Assembly (NCBI GenBank): GCA_903931945.1
Contig: CAIZEI010000113.1
Location: 1-35,677 of the forward strand
Source of the DNA: an uncultured Hyphomicrobiales bacterium
GTDB taxonomy: Bacteria > Pseudomonadota > Alphaproteobacteria > Rhizobiales > Beijerinckiaceae
Direction of reading: 5' to 3'
Length of the DNA stretch: 35,677 nucleotides
A program made the position numbers and the translations under genes. Below the pieces are notes generated by a model that was not told where the DNA came from, did no database searches, and saw only the letters and a list, made by a program, of their open reading frames with translations. Below are positions 26,436-34,410 of this stretch, piece after piece (position 1 is the first letter of the stretch; each line of letters starts with the position of its first letter).

Positions 26436-26864
26436 ATGTCATCTGGCCTGCTTTCACTTTCGTTCGCGAGCGCATTTGCAGGCGCGTCGCTTTATTGCAA
26501 TCTTGTTGAACAGCCAGCGCGTTTGGCGCTCGATGAAAATGCAATGATTGACGAATGGAAGCCCAGCGACCGAAGGGGATTTGCCCTGCAAGGCGGCCTC
26601 GCCCTTGCGGCGGCGGCATTCGCGCTTCTTGCCTTCCGCTCCTCCTCGGACATTCGCTGGCTGGTCGGCGCGCTCATCGTACTGGCAAGCTGGCCCTACA
26701 CCTATTTCATTGTCGTGCCGCTGAACAATCGGCTGCTCGCCCTGTTCGAACCACGCGCTGGCGATAAAGCGCGCGATCTGGTTCGTGACTGGGGGCGGCT
26801 CGAATGGGGACAAACCGTGTTGGCTTTATCGGCGGCGGCGGTCTTTGTCTGGGCGCTGGATTAG
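26436..26864 (+). CDS. DUF1772-like integral membrane protein
   Basis: A 142-residue protein with four hydrophobic helices: residues 3-22, 49-66, 74-93 and 123-141. The pattern SLYCNLVEQPARLALDE at the first loop and YFIVVPLNNRLLA after the third helix are those of the DUF1772 (anthrone oxygenase-like) family; its function in bacteria is unknown. TGGAGAA lies six bases before the ATG. It is divergent from pat. Confidence 0.82.
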   Translation: MSSGLLSLSFASAFAGASLYCNLVEQPARLALDENAMIDEWKPSDRRGFALQGGLALAAAAFALLAFRSSSDIRWLVGALIVLASWPYTYFIVVPLNNRLLALFEPRAGDKARDLVRDWGRLEWGQTVLALSAAAVFVWALD

Positions 26865-27012
26865 CGCGACTTTCAATACGTGACAGCGCTCTTCCTTCGT
26901 CGCGCCCCAAGAACGCATGCGTCAGGAAACGGCGAGGTTTTATGTGCATGAAAACTCTGCTGCAGGGCACAACTCCAAGATACTGCGCATCCGCTGTCGC
27001 GACGAACCCGCA

Positions 27013-27411
27013 TCAAGGATTTTCAACGCTAACAACCTTGAACGTCAGCAATTCACTGTCTGGTTCGCGTATCGAGACATATTCTCCAACGCGAAAGAAA
27101 TGGTCGCCGAAGCGATAGCCACTCTCGTTTTCAACGTCGCGCTGCGGGCCGTATTCGAATGCCCAGGTGGCGCCGCCGGCCCCTCCAGGGCGATGAGCCA
27201 GTTGGCCGCGTAGCGGCGCCTCGTCGCCCCAGAATCGATGTACCGTGCAAAGTCCGCGATGCGTTTTCCATGAATCCAGGTCGATCCGACCGGATTCCGT
27301 CAGTGGCGCGACAATCTCGAATCCGTGCCGGATGGATCCCTCTGGAAATTGTTTCGAACGCGCAGCATGCAAAACAATTCGATGCAAGACGCCATGTGAA
27401 TTTTCTGCCAT
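27013..27411 (-). CDS. Conserved hypothetical protein in the usp operon
   Basis: A 132-residue soluble protein with no domain I can name. It reads like a family I recall from Hyphomicrobiales: LHRIVLHAARSKQFPEGSIR at the start, a central CTVHRFWGDEAPLRGQLAHRPGG, and an aromatic C-terminal part (YRFGDHFFRVGEYVSIREPD). It begins 36 bases after the single-domain usp on the same strand with an AGGA site 8 bases before the ATG, so it should be co-transcribed and would come under the same FNR/FixK box. No signal peptide or membrane helix. Confidence 0.75.
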   Translation of the reverse strand: MAENSHGVLHRIVLHAARSKQFPEGSIRHGFEIVAPLTESGRIDLDSWKTHRGLCTVHRFWGDEAPLRGQLAHRPGGAGGATWAFEYGPQRDVENESGYRFGDHFFRVGEYVSIREPDSELLTFKVVSVENP

Positions 27412-27447
27412 ATCGGGATCCTCGCGCAGGTATCGATCAGATTTGAC

Positions 27448-27903
27448 CTAGTTGGAGAGCAAGCTAGCGGATTTCTCACTTCTCATCACAAGAACCGGGC
27501 ACGTGGCATGCCTTACAATCGCAGTCGCGCTTGAGCCAAGGAGATAAGTAGCCATCGAGGGCCGATGGGCGCCGATGATGATGAGGTCAGCCTTCCATTC
27601 GGCGGCCGCAGCAAGAACTTCCGGATAAACGCCGCCCATGCGCACCTCGCTGCTGACACGTTCGGCGGGCATATTGATCGTTTTTGTCAGCTCCACGAGC
27701 GCTTTTTTCTGCTCCTCGGCAAGCAGATTGAAATCCACAGGCGGGAGATAGAGCATTGGCGCAACAATGACCGCGCTATCGATGACATGAACGAATCTGA
27801 CGGATCCGCCGGAGAGCTTTGTCAGTTCTCTGGCGACAGAAATCGCGCATTCGGCAATTGTGGGGTCGTTCAGATCTACTGGCACGAGTATTTTATCGAA
27901 CAT
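27448..27903 (-). CDS. Universal stress protein, single UspA domain
   Basis: A 151-residue Usp with the complete ATP-binding signature: IIIGAHRPSMATYLLGSSATAIVRHATCPVLVMR, that is G-x2-x-G-like loop followed by G-S/T and the final beta strand. It starts MFDKILVPVDLNDPT, with AGGGGAT upstream of the ATG at 27903; a TTG frame from 28002 only adds promoter sequence. A perfect FNR/FixK box is 85 bases upstream. It leads a two-gene unit with the hypothetical protein at 27013-27411. Confidence 0.95.
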   Translation of the reverse strand: MFDKILVPVDLNDPTIAECAISVARELTKLSGGSVRFVHVIDSAVIVAPMLYLPPVDFNLLAEEQKKALVELTKTINMPAERVSSEVRMGGVYPEVLAAAAEWKADLIIIGAHRPSMATYLLGSSATAIVRHATCPVLVMRSEKSASLLSN

Positions 27904-27988
27904 CAATATCCCCTGGCGAAGCATGCCGCAGAGACCTGGCTGCGCACAACCACGCAGCGTAATAGCTGTATTTACTGCGCTCCATGCA

Positions 27989-28002
27989 TTGAGACAGATC
28001 AA
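27989..28002 (-). promoter_or_regulatory. Perfect FNR/FixK box upstream of the single-domain usp
   Basis: TTGAGACAGATCAA fits TTGA-N6-TCAA exactly. It is centred 92 bases upstream of the usp ATG, so a start point at +41.5 from its centre (near 27954) leaves a leader of about 50 bases. The fnrN-like gene in this window encodes a regulator expected to read this sequence. Confidence 0.6.
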
Positions 28003-28508
28003 TGAAATTAAGTGCTCTGAACGCTAGGAACGCTGCATTCCTGTTGTTCCAGTATTTGTCCTGGAACGCCAGCCCGTTCGAGACCCACAGATTGACAAGG
28101 TCGGCCTTGAATGGTTCCCGTTTTTCCGGCGATACGTGCGTTGGCGTTTCGACCCGAACCGAAGGGCATCGGCGTGAACGCGCATACCCTGACGATCAGT
28201 GACGAAAGATGGTCAGAATTGAAAAACAATGACTGGAGTTGGCTCTTAGTCCAATGCTTATACAGCGCATTCGAGCGCTCGATACCGCAGGCGTTTTACC
28301 CAGTCCCTTCAAAAATCAACGACAATTTCGTCGAGAGCGTTTTGAAGCGCGACGCTTACAAGCTGGTCACAGCTAAAATTGAGACCGAGACGATCGCAAT
28401 CAGGAACTGACGAAGACCAAGGCCTGACCGAGGCCGAGCCGTCCAGATTGGACGCGTTTTGATGGGATTTGGCGGTTAGGCCGTTAATCCAGTGCGGGAG
28501 ATTTGCCG
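28003..28508. other. 506-base gap between usp and the APH/P-loop gene, no convincing gene
   Basis: The gap has short open frames on both strands but none with a good start site. On the plus strand 28111-28410 is open (99 codons, ending KIETETIAIRN) without a Shine-Dalgarno. On the minus strand 28005-28190 has an open frame with no ATG, GTG or TTG start, reading a protein-like FKADLVNLWVSNGLAF. Opposing half-open frames suggest decayed or non-coding sequence. No FNR box was found close to the downstream gene. Confidence 0.4.
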
Positions 28509-30068
28509 ATGCCCGAAGGCCAAAGACCGGTCGAGGACTTTTTAACCCGGTGGCAGACATCCCGCGCGCTGGATGGAGCCGCGAAGCCCGTAGTGACCCA
28601 CATATCGAAGATTTTTCTGGCCGGCGACAGGGCCATGAAATTGAAACGCGCGGTCCGTTTTCCATATGTCGACTTCTCGAACGCCGAGGCCCGTTTGGCC
28701 GATTGCGAACGCGAATTCGCGCTCAACAGGCGCACAGCTCCCAATCTCTACCTCGGCGTCCACCGGATTGTCCGCCGTCCCGATGGTGCGCTTGCGTTCG
28801 ACGCCGAAGGGTCGCTTGTCGACGCCGTCGTGGAAATGCGGCGTTTCGCGCAGGACGACTTATTCGAGTCGCTCGCCAGGAAAAACAAGCTCACGCCTGC
28901 GTTGCTCACCGGCCTCGCGCAAACGATTGCAAAGTCCCACGCAACTGCTCCCGTTGCAGAAGTATCCCTGGACTTTGGGTCGATTAAAAGGGTGCTTGAT
29001 ATCAACGATCGATCGCTTCGCGCCACCGGGTTGGTCAGCGACCAAACCGCCGATCTGATTGAACACAAATTCTCCGCCGCCTATGCGCGCTATGCGCCCG
29101 CCATCGAGAAACGTCGGGCTGCTGGAATGGTTCGGCGATGCCATGGCGACCTCACATTGCGCAATATCTGCCTGATCGACGGCGTTGCAACGCTTTTCGA
29201 CTGCCTGGAATTCAGCGACGAACTCGCAACGATTGACGTGATCTATGATGTCGCCTTCCCGATTATGGATCTTTTGCATTTGGGGTTGCCCGATTACGCC
29301 AATATTTTGTTTAATCGCTATTTCGACGAAGTCGGCGAGATCGACGGCGTCGGGCTTGTACCCTTCTTCGCCGCCATTCGCGCAGCGATTCGAGCTCACG
29401 TCTCAGGCAGCCGGGCCAAGGAACTTCGAGGCGCCGAGGCGGAGGCTGTGGCGACGGAAGCGTGCGCATATCTCGATCTCGCTCTTTCACTTTTGCAGGA
29501 GCCGCATCCTGAAATGATCGCTATCGGTGGGTGCAGCGGCAGTGGCAAGTCCACCGTAGCAGCCGCGCTCGCGCCGAGAATTGGCGTTCCACCCGGTGGC
29601 CGGACGCTTTCAAGCGACCGCATCCGAAAATATCTTCACGGTGTGCGCGCCGAGCAGACTTTGTCTGCTGAAGCCTATGCGACCGAGGTCTCAACCCACG
29701 TCTATTCAAAGATGCGCGATGATGCATTCACTTTGCTGCGCGAAGGATGCTCGGTTGTCGCCGACGCCGTTTTCGACAAACCAGCACGTCGGAACGCCAT
29801 CGAAGCGATCGCACGGATCGCGAAGGCGCCATTTGCGGGGATATGGCTCGATGCGCCCTTTGCAACGATGGAACAACGCATCAAACAACGGAAGCGGAAT
29901 CCGTCCGACGCGACGATCGACATTCTGCATGGCCAGATGCAACACGATTTTGGAGAAATTGCCTGGCGCAAGACCGCTGCAAGCCAGCCTATCGCAGACA
30001 TCGTCGAGGATGTGCTTGCCTCAATCCCTGATCTGGATTGCTCAGAGGCGTCGAATCTGAAGCGATAG
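28509..30068 (+). CDS. Fusion of an aminoglycoside-phosphotransferase-like kinase and a P-loop AAA_33-type kinase
   Basis: A 519-residue two-domain protein. The N-terminal domain (about 20-320) has the phosphotransferase catalytic loop C-H-G-D214-L-T-L-R-N and LFDCLEFSDELATIDVIYDVAF as its metal-binding Asp region. The C-terminal domain (about 335-510) is a small P-loop kinase, with GGCSGSGKST (Lys347), an SSDRIRK motif and a lid rich in basic residues (IKQRKRNPSD). Substrate unknown; drug resistance is unlikely. Similar fusions occur widely in low-oxygen gene clusters, including the mycobacterial DosR regulon (recollection). The ATG at 28509 is chosen because GGGAG lies 8 bases upstream; a TTG at 28503 is too close to it. 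Confidence 0.88.
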   Translation: MPEGQRPVEDFLTRWQTSRALDGAAKPVVTHISKIFLAGDRAMKLKRAVRFPYVDFSNAEARLADCEREFALNRRTAPNLYLGVHRIVRRPDGALAFDAEGSLVDAVVEMRRFAQDDLFESLARKNKLTPALLTGLAQTIAKSHATAPVAEVSLDFGSIKRVLDINDRSLRATGLVSDQTADLIEHKFSAAYARYAPAIEKRRAAGMVRRCHGDLTLRNICLIDGVATLFDCLEFSDELATIDVIYDVAFPIMDLLHLGLPDYANILFNRYFDEVGEIDGVGLVPFFAAIRAAIRAHVSGSRAKELRGAEAEAVATEACAYLDLALSLLQEPHPEMIAIGGCSGSGKSTVAAALAPRIGVPPGGRTLSSDRIRKYLHGVRAEQTLSAEAYATEVSTHVYSKMRDDAFTLLREGCSVVADAVFDKPARRNAIEAIARIAKAPFAGIWLDAPFATMEQRIKQRKRNPSDATIDILHGQMQHDFGEIAWRKTAASQPIADIVEDVLASIPDLDCSEASNLKR

Positions 30069-30195
30069 TTGACCGCAACGCGTTCGGTATCAACGGTAAC
30101 TCTTTATCGGTCTTCGAGCCATCAGACGGCTCGATGTAACCGAATTTCTGCACCTGGTTGAAAAAGCAGCAATAATTGTTTTCACGACACAGCCA

Positions 30196-30450
30196 TCAGT
30201 GCAGTTTGAAATCGCCGACCCCCTCAACTCTGGAAACGCCAGTCGTATTTGGCCACACGCGCCATCCCACGATTTGGCCGCGAATCGGGTCGCCGGTCCC
30301 GCAATTGAGCCAAACTCCATCAACGTACCGGCACGGGAAAGGGAGTTCATATTCACCCTGCTGGTCATGGCAGAGCAATTGATAGGAATTCCCGGCCGGG
30401 GCCGCTCGATCGTTGCGATAAAGGTCGAAGGAATCCCGCAGCCTGACCAT
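30196..30450 (-). CDS. Small uncharacterised protein (84 residues)
   Basis: Not recognised by name. The product reads like a real, soluble protein: MVRLRDSFDLYRNDRAAPAG, then LLCHDQQGEYELPFPCRYVDG, then GDPIRGQIVGWRVWP near the end. It has two cysteines and no membrane helix. Overlapping frames on the plus strand have far less natural composition, which is why I prefer this one. No strong ribosome site precedes the ATG. It lies alone, convergent with the APH/P-loop gene and divergent from fixL, in the oxygen-response island. Confidence 0.55.
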   Translation of the reverse strand: MVRLRDSFDLYRNDRAAPAGNSYQLLCHDQQGEYELPFPCRYVDGVWLNCGTGDPIRGQIVGWRVWPNTTGVSRVEGVGDFKLH

Positions 30451-30804
30451 AGGTCCATTCCCTACTTCGTTCTAGGTGCTTCGATTATTTGTCACACATT
30501 GAAAGCCACACCACTGCAGCCGGCAAAGGCCGGCCAAGTAACACGAACGATCCCAAGAAAATGGCAGCCGCTGCTAGCGTGGCCACCCTCGGCACGCGCA
30601 TAAGAAGACGCACAGCGTTATTCCCTCACCGAGCCGCGCGCGTACATGCGACTATATATTGAGCGCAAATTTAGCACGCATTTTGCCAGCAATCGCGAAT
30701 TTCGTATTGATCCAGAGCAAACGTTTGCCGCAGTTGGCAACCGGCTAGCATTTGTGCAAAAATTGTCGCGCTTGAATTAGCATAACTACACTTGGGGTAG
30801 CCTC
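30451..30804. other. 354-base intergenic region upstream of fixL
   Basis: No gene is seen. It holds a 6-bp inverted repeat with a four-base loop (GCCGGC-AAAG-GCCGGC, 30519-30534), the FNR/FixK box at 30707-30720, and a separate palindrome TTGCC-N6-GGCAA (30725-30740) five bases after that box. The second palindrome has half-sites two bases too far apart for FixK. The ATG of fixL lies 64 bases after it. Confidence 0.6.
30707..30720 (+). promoter_or_regulatory. FNR/FixK box upstream of fixL
   Basis: TTGATCCAGAGCAA fits the FixK consensus TTG(A/C)-N6-(G/T)CAA exactly. It ends 84 bases before the fixL ATG, which leaves room for a start point about 41 bases after its centre. It would make the cluster self-regulated through its last gene (inference). 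Confidence 0.55.
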
Positions 30805-33111
30805 ATGCCAAATGAACAAGACCCCGCTAATGCTTCACCGATTGCGCGACCAGGAAGTGACCTATCTATAACACTTGGTGTGTTCAACGTCGTCGGCGCT
30901 ATTGGCGCAAAATCCCTGACCACGCGTCTCGGCATCGCGACATTCGTCGTATTGGCAGCCGTTGCGCTGCAGGCGCTATTGCAGAACGCACGCGAGGAAC
31001 TTCTGGCTTATGTCACGCTTTTCCCGGCCGTCGTTATCGCCGCTAGCCTTGGCCGCCTTGCGGGCGGCATACTTGCTGCAATCCTGTCGACTGTTTTCGT
31101 CGTTGCATGGATCGCGCCACCACGCGCCGCTGCCGATTGGATCTCACTCGCCGCCTTCATCGTGACCAGCGCCATGATCGTCGGCCTTGCCGAGGTTCTT
31201 CATCGCGCTCAAGCCAAGCTCGTACAGCTTGAATTTGAAAATCGAAGCAAAGAACAACTGAGCATTTTTATCGAGCAATCGCCTGTCGCCATCGCGCTGT
31301 TTGACCGTGACATGCGCTGCATCGCTGCCAGTTCGCGATGGAAAAGCGATTATCATCTCGATGAGAATTCGAGTGGATTGTTCAACGACAACGTGTCCCC
31401 GCAATCGGTTGAGCGTTGGAACGAATTGCGTCGACGCGGCCTGACGGGAGAGGTTCTGCGAGCCGACGCTGAGAAATTTATACAGCCTGACGGAAGCGCT
31501 CAATGGCTGGAATGGGCGATTCGACCCTGGTATGCTGTCAACGGCGAGATTGGCGGAATTGTTCAGTTTTCGCAGGATGTCACTCAACGCGTGCTGGAAC
31601 AGGAAAGGCAACGAAATAGCGAAGCCCGGCTACGGGAAGCTTACGCCGCCACCCATATAGGCGCGTTCGAACAGAATCTTGAGACTGGAATTGGAACATG
31701 GTCACCGGAAATGGAGGCTATGCATGGCTTGCCGAGGGGCGGTTTTCCGGGCGCCCATGAAGCCTGGATCGCCTTGATCCATCCCGATGATCAGGAAAGG
31801 GTGCGTGACCTCACAGAGCGCCTGCTTTCGAGCCGGGAGTGGCTCGAAGCAGAGTGGCGCGTCCAATGGCCAGACGGCACCACGCATTGGATAAGCGCAC
31901 GCCGACAGGTGATCGGGGATCCAAGCGGCAAACCACTCAGGATAACTGGCGTCTGCCTGGAGATCACTGAACGTAAAGTTGCGGAAGCCGCATTTCGCGA
32001 CAGTCAGGAAGCGCTCCGTGCGATCGTCGATACCGCGATGGACGGCATCATCGTGATCGATGAGGCCCGCGCGATTCAATCGATCAATCCCGCCGCTCTA
32101 AAACTCTTCGGTTATGATTTAGGAGAAACCATCGGGCGGAATGTAAAAATGCTGATGCCGGGGCATTTCAAGAACCAACACGATGCTTATGTTGAGCATT
32201 ACCTGGGAACCGGCGAAAGGAAAATCATCGGAATCGGCAGGGTCGTCACCGGGCAACGCAGAGACGGAACGAGTTTTCCCATCGAGTTGGCAGTTGGCGA
32301 AGCGAATTTGACGGAAAGGCGCATTTTCGTCGGCTTTATTCGCGATATGACCCAAATTGACCGCGAGAGCCGTCGGGCCTCGGCCTTGCAATCCGAATTG
32401 ATACATGTCAGCCGACTCAGCGAATTGGGACAAATGGCCTCGAACCTGGCTCACGAGGTCAACCAGCCGCTCACAGCGATCATGAATTTTACCCAGGCCG
32501 CCGGTCAGGGATTGCGACGCGGTGATTTTACCTCATTCGCCGACCTGATCGAACGAATTGAGGCTCAGGCGTCTCGCGCATCCGATATCGTCAAGCGACT
32601 GCGGGCCTTTATTGACAAGCGGGAAGTTGAGCGCCGCCCCGAAGACCTCCGGATCATTGTAGAAGAGGCGCTTGGAATCGCGATCCTTGATCGAGGCGCC
32701 CGCAATCTCCGGACAGTTCTAAAAATGAGTTCGGAGCGCCCCATTGTAACAGTCGATCGCGTGCAAATACAGCAAGTGCTCGTTAATTTTTTGCGGAACG
32801 CCAACGACGCAATGGCGACAACACAGGACCCGGAAATTAGCGTCGAGCTAACGATTGACGAGGCAGGCATGGCGCGCATTGCCATATCCGACAATGGCCC
32901 CGGCGTCGATCCGGAGGTCGCCGATGCTCTATTCGCGCCGTTTGTCACAACGAAAAGCGAAGGTATGGGGATCGGTTTATCGATTTGCAAAACCATCGTC
33001 GAAAGCCATGGCGGCAGTATTGGTTTTCATGCCAATATGACCGGGGGAGCAACGTTCTATTTTACTTTGCCCTTGACAACGCATGATACGGCAACCGGAA
33101 TTCAAGCGTGA
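30805..33111 (+). CDS. fixL: FixL-type oxygen-sensing histidine kinase with membrane anchor and three PAS domains
   Basis: A 768-residue sensor kinase. Order: three to four membrane helices (about 37-133, DUF4118/KdpD-like look), PAS 1 (150-265), PAS 2 (275-390), heme-type PAS 3 (395-515), HisKA with His550 in LAHEVNQPLTAI, then HATPase with N box LVNFLRNANDAM and G boxes DNGPGVD and EGMGIGLSI. PAS 3 has the FixL heme signature: His459 in NQHDAY as proximal ligand and Arg479 in IGIGRVVTGQRRDG as the oxygen-gating arginine, spaced by 20 residues as in Bradyrhizobium FixL. The propionate-contact arginine position is His465. The stop overlaps fixJ (GTGA). Confidence 0.93.
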   Translation: MPNEQDPANASPIARPGSDLSITLGVFNVVGAIGAKSLTTRLGIATFVVLAAVALQALLQNAREELLAYVTLFPAVVIAASLGRLAGGILAAILSTVFVVAWIAPPRAAADWISLAAFIVTSAMIVGLAEVLHRAQAKLVQLEFENRSKEQLSIFIEQSPVAIALFDRDMRCIAASSRWKSDYHLDENSSGLFNDNVSPQSVERWNELRRRGLTGEVLRADAEKFIQPDGSAQWLEWAIRPWYAVNGEIGGIVQFSQDVTQRVLEQERQRNSEARLREAYAATHIGAFEQNLETGIGTWSPEMEAMHGLPRGGFPGAHEAWIALIHPDDQERVRDLTERLLSSREWLEAEWRVQWPDGTTHWISARRQVIGDPSGKPLRITGVCLEITERKVAEAAFRDSQEALRAIVDTAMDGIIVIDEARAIQSINPAALKLFGYDLGETIGRNVKMLMPGHFKNQHDAYVEHYLGTGERKIIGIGRVVTGQRRDGTSFPIELAVGEANLTERRIFVGFIRDMTQIDRESRRASALQSELIHVSRLSELGQMASNLAHEVNQPLTAIMNFTQAAGQGLRRGDFTSFADLIERIEAQASRASDIVKRLRAFIDKREVERRPEDLRIIVEEALGIAILDRGARNLRTVLKMSSERPIVTVDRVQIQQVLVNFLRNANDAMATTQDPEISVELTIDEAGMARIAISDNGPGVDPEVADALFAPFVTTKSEGMGIGLSICKTIVESHGGSIGFHANMTGGATFYFTLPLTTHDTATGIQA

Positions 33112-33761
33112 ACAACGACCAATTTGTCCATATTATCGACGACGATCCCGATGTGCTTGCGTCGCTTGTCGCTTTGCTGGAAAGCGGCGGCTATCGATGC
33201 GTCGCCTATGCGTCGGGCGCAGCTTTTCTCGCGGCGGGATCAAAAACCTTCTATACAGGCTGCGCCCTCGTCGACGTTCGCATGCCGGGGATGGATGGTC
33301 TGTCGATTATTGGTGAACTCGCCAGGCTCGGTTTGAACATACCCATGATCCTGATGACCGGTTTTGGCGATGTGCCGTTGGCGGTCAAGGCGATGAAGGC
33401 CGGGGCGGTCGATTTCATCGAAAAACCATGCCCGTTTTCCGCACTTCAGGAAGTGATAGATCGCGCCCTGTCAATCTCGCCCCGCAATGGGGCCGGGCTG
33501 CTCGGCAGCGGAGTCGCCAATGAGCGTATAGGGCGACTAACACAACGCGAGAGAGAGGTTTTCGATCGGCTTGTTCTGGGCGAGTCCAACAAGGCGATCG
33601 CGCGGCTTTTCGATATTAGCGTACGCACCATTGAAAACCACCGTGCGCGAGTCATGGAAAAGCTGGGGGCTAGAAACCTTCCCGAACTGGTGCGCCTGTC
33701 CCTGGCGGCGACCGAAGCACCAAGTGGACCCGGTTCCATCAGGCGTGACGCCGGGTCCTAA
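33108..33761 (+). CDS. fixJ: Response regulator FixJ
   Basis: A 217-residue two-domain regulator. The receiver domain has acidic pocket DDD (residues 11-13), phosphorylation site Asp56 in LVDVRMPGMDG and Lys in DFIEKPCPFSAL. A LuxR-type helix-turn-helix follows (about 147-205, LTQREREVFDRLVLG to SVRTIENHRARVMEKL). It starts at a GTG overlapping the fixL stop by four bases, so sensor and regulator are translationally coupled. Phosphorylated FixJ activates fixK/fnrN-type genes in relatives. The C-terminus is slightly longer than usual (APSGPGSIRRDAGS). Confidence 0.95.
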   Translation: MNNDQFVHIIDDDPDVLASLVALLESGGYRCVAYASGAAFLAAGSKTFYTGCALVDVRMPGMDGLSIIGELARLGLNIPMILMTGFGDVPLAVKAMKAGAVDFIEKPCPFSALQEVIDRALSISPRNGAGLLGSGVANERIGRLTQREREVFDRLVLGESNKAIARLFDISVRTIENHRARVMEKLGARNLPELVRLSLAATEAPSGPGSIRRDAGS

Positions 33762-33871
33762 TCGAGGCATAGGGAAAACTACGCATTCCCGGACTCCCTC
33801 AAATTTGCGATAAATCAGGGCAAGGCGGCGCGCTTTCACAGATTTTCACAAGCTGCTGGCGGCAGGTCCCG

Positions 33872-34237
33872 ATGAAACCAATGATTTACATCGTCGAGGA
33901 CGATCGCGATGTTCGCGAATCCCTGACGTTGCTTCTCGAAGTGAATGGTTACGCGGTTGCGGCCTTCGGCAATGGTCTGGATCTTCTGGCTCACGGCGAG
34001 CCCACAAAGGCCACCTGTATCATCATGGATGTCAATTTACCCGGAGAAAGCGGCTTAAAGATTTTTGCGCGCTTGCGCGATCGATCGGTGACAACTCCCG
34101 TATTGATTGTCACCGGACGCGCGGACGAACGTATCCGGCGAGAGGCTCAACGTCTGAACGCCGCGGCTTTTCTTGAAAAGCCGATTCCCGGACATGTGCT
34201 TCTTGAGGCAATCGAAAGCGTGCGACCAAAAGCGTGA
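33872..34237 (+). CDS. Single-domain response regulator (receiver only)
   Basis: A 121-residue CheY-like receiver with no output domain. Acidic residues are E9, D10 and D11, the phosphorylation site is Asp53 in IIMDVNLPGESG, and Lys in AAFLEKPIPG closes the site. It is most like the FixJ receiver subfamily. GGCAGG lies just upstream of the ATG. The gene lies 110 bases after fixJ and its stop region overlaps a possible GTG start of the next gene. Probable roles are phosphate sink for FixL or control of kinase output, as for FixT-like or free receivers in other systems (inference). Confidence 0.92.
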   Translation: MKPMIYIVEDDRDVRESLTLLLEVNGYAVAAFGNGLDLLAHGEPTKATCIIMDVNLPGESGLKIFARLRDRSVTTPVLIVTGRADERIRREAQRLNAAAFLEKPIPGHVLLEAIESVRPKA

Positions 34238-34379
34238 TTAGCCCGAATGATCGAGATTGGAATTGGGTCAGTCCGTATCTGGACCCACTGCAGCGTCAGA
34301 ACAAACGTCCGATCTTTATGCGTAGTTTTACGCATGTAGTCACCCGGATTGTCCAGCTTCGGCAGTTCGCTAATTTGAC

Positions 34380-34400
34380 CCATCGAAACGGTTTCGATGG
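34380..34400. promoter_or_regulatory. 21-bp perfect palindrome at the fnrN ribosome-binding site
   Basis: CCATCGAAAC (34380-34389), a single central G, and GTTTCGATGG (34391-34400) form a perfect 10-bp inverted repeat. The right arm ends in the GG of GGAG (34399-34402), which lies 8 bases before the ATG at 34411. As DNA it could be a dimer operator. As RNA a hairpin would have only a minimal loop and would need to open at the centre. It is not an FNR/FixK box. Confidence 0.6.
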
Positions 34401-34410
34401 AGCAGCGGAT

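Noticed and set aside
28002-28202. Plus-strand 66-codon frame starting MKLSALNARNAAF
   Set aside because: Its start lies on the FixK box, there is no ribosome site, and it ends without any recognisable feature.
28509-30068. Reading the phosphotransferase-like domain as an aminoglycoside resistance gene
   Set aside because: The fold family includes many unrelated kinases, the protein is fused to a P-loop kinase, and the neighbours are stress and oxygen-response genes.
30725-30740. TTGCC-N6-GGCAA palindrome as a second FixK box before fixL
   Set aside because: The TTG and CAA triplets are separated by ten bases; FixK/FNR sites need eight.
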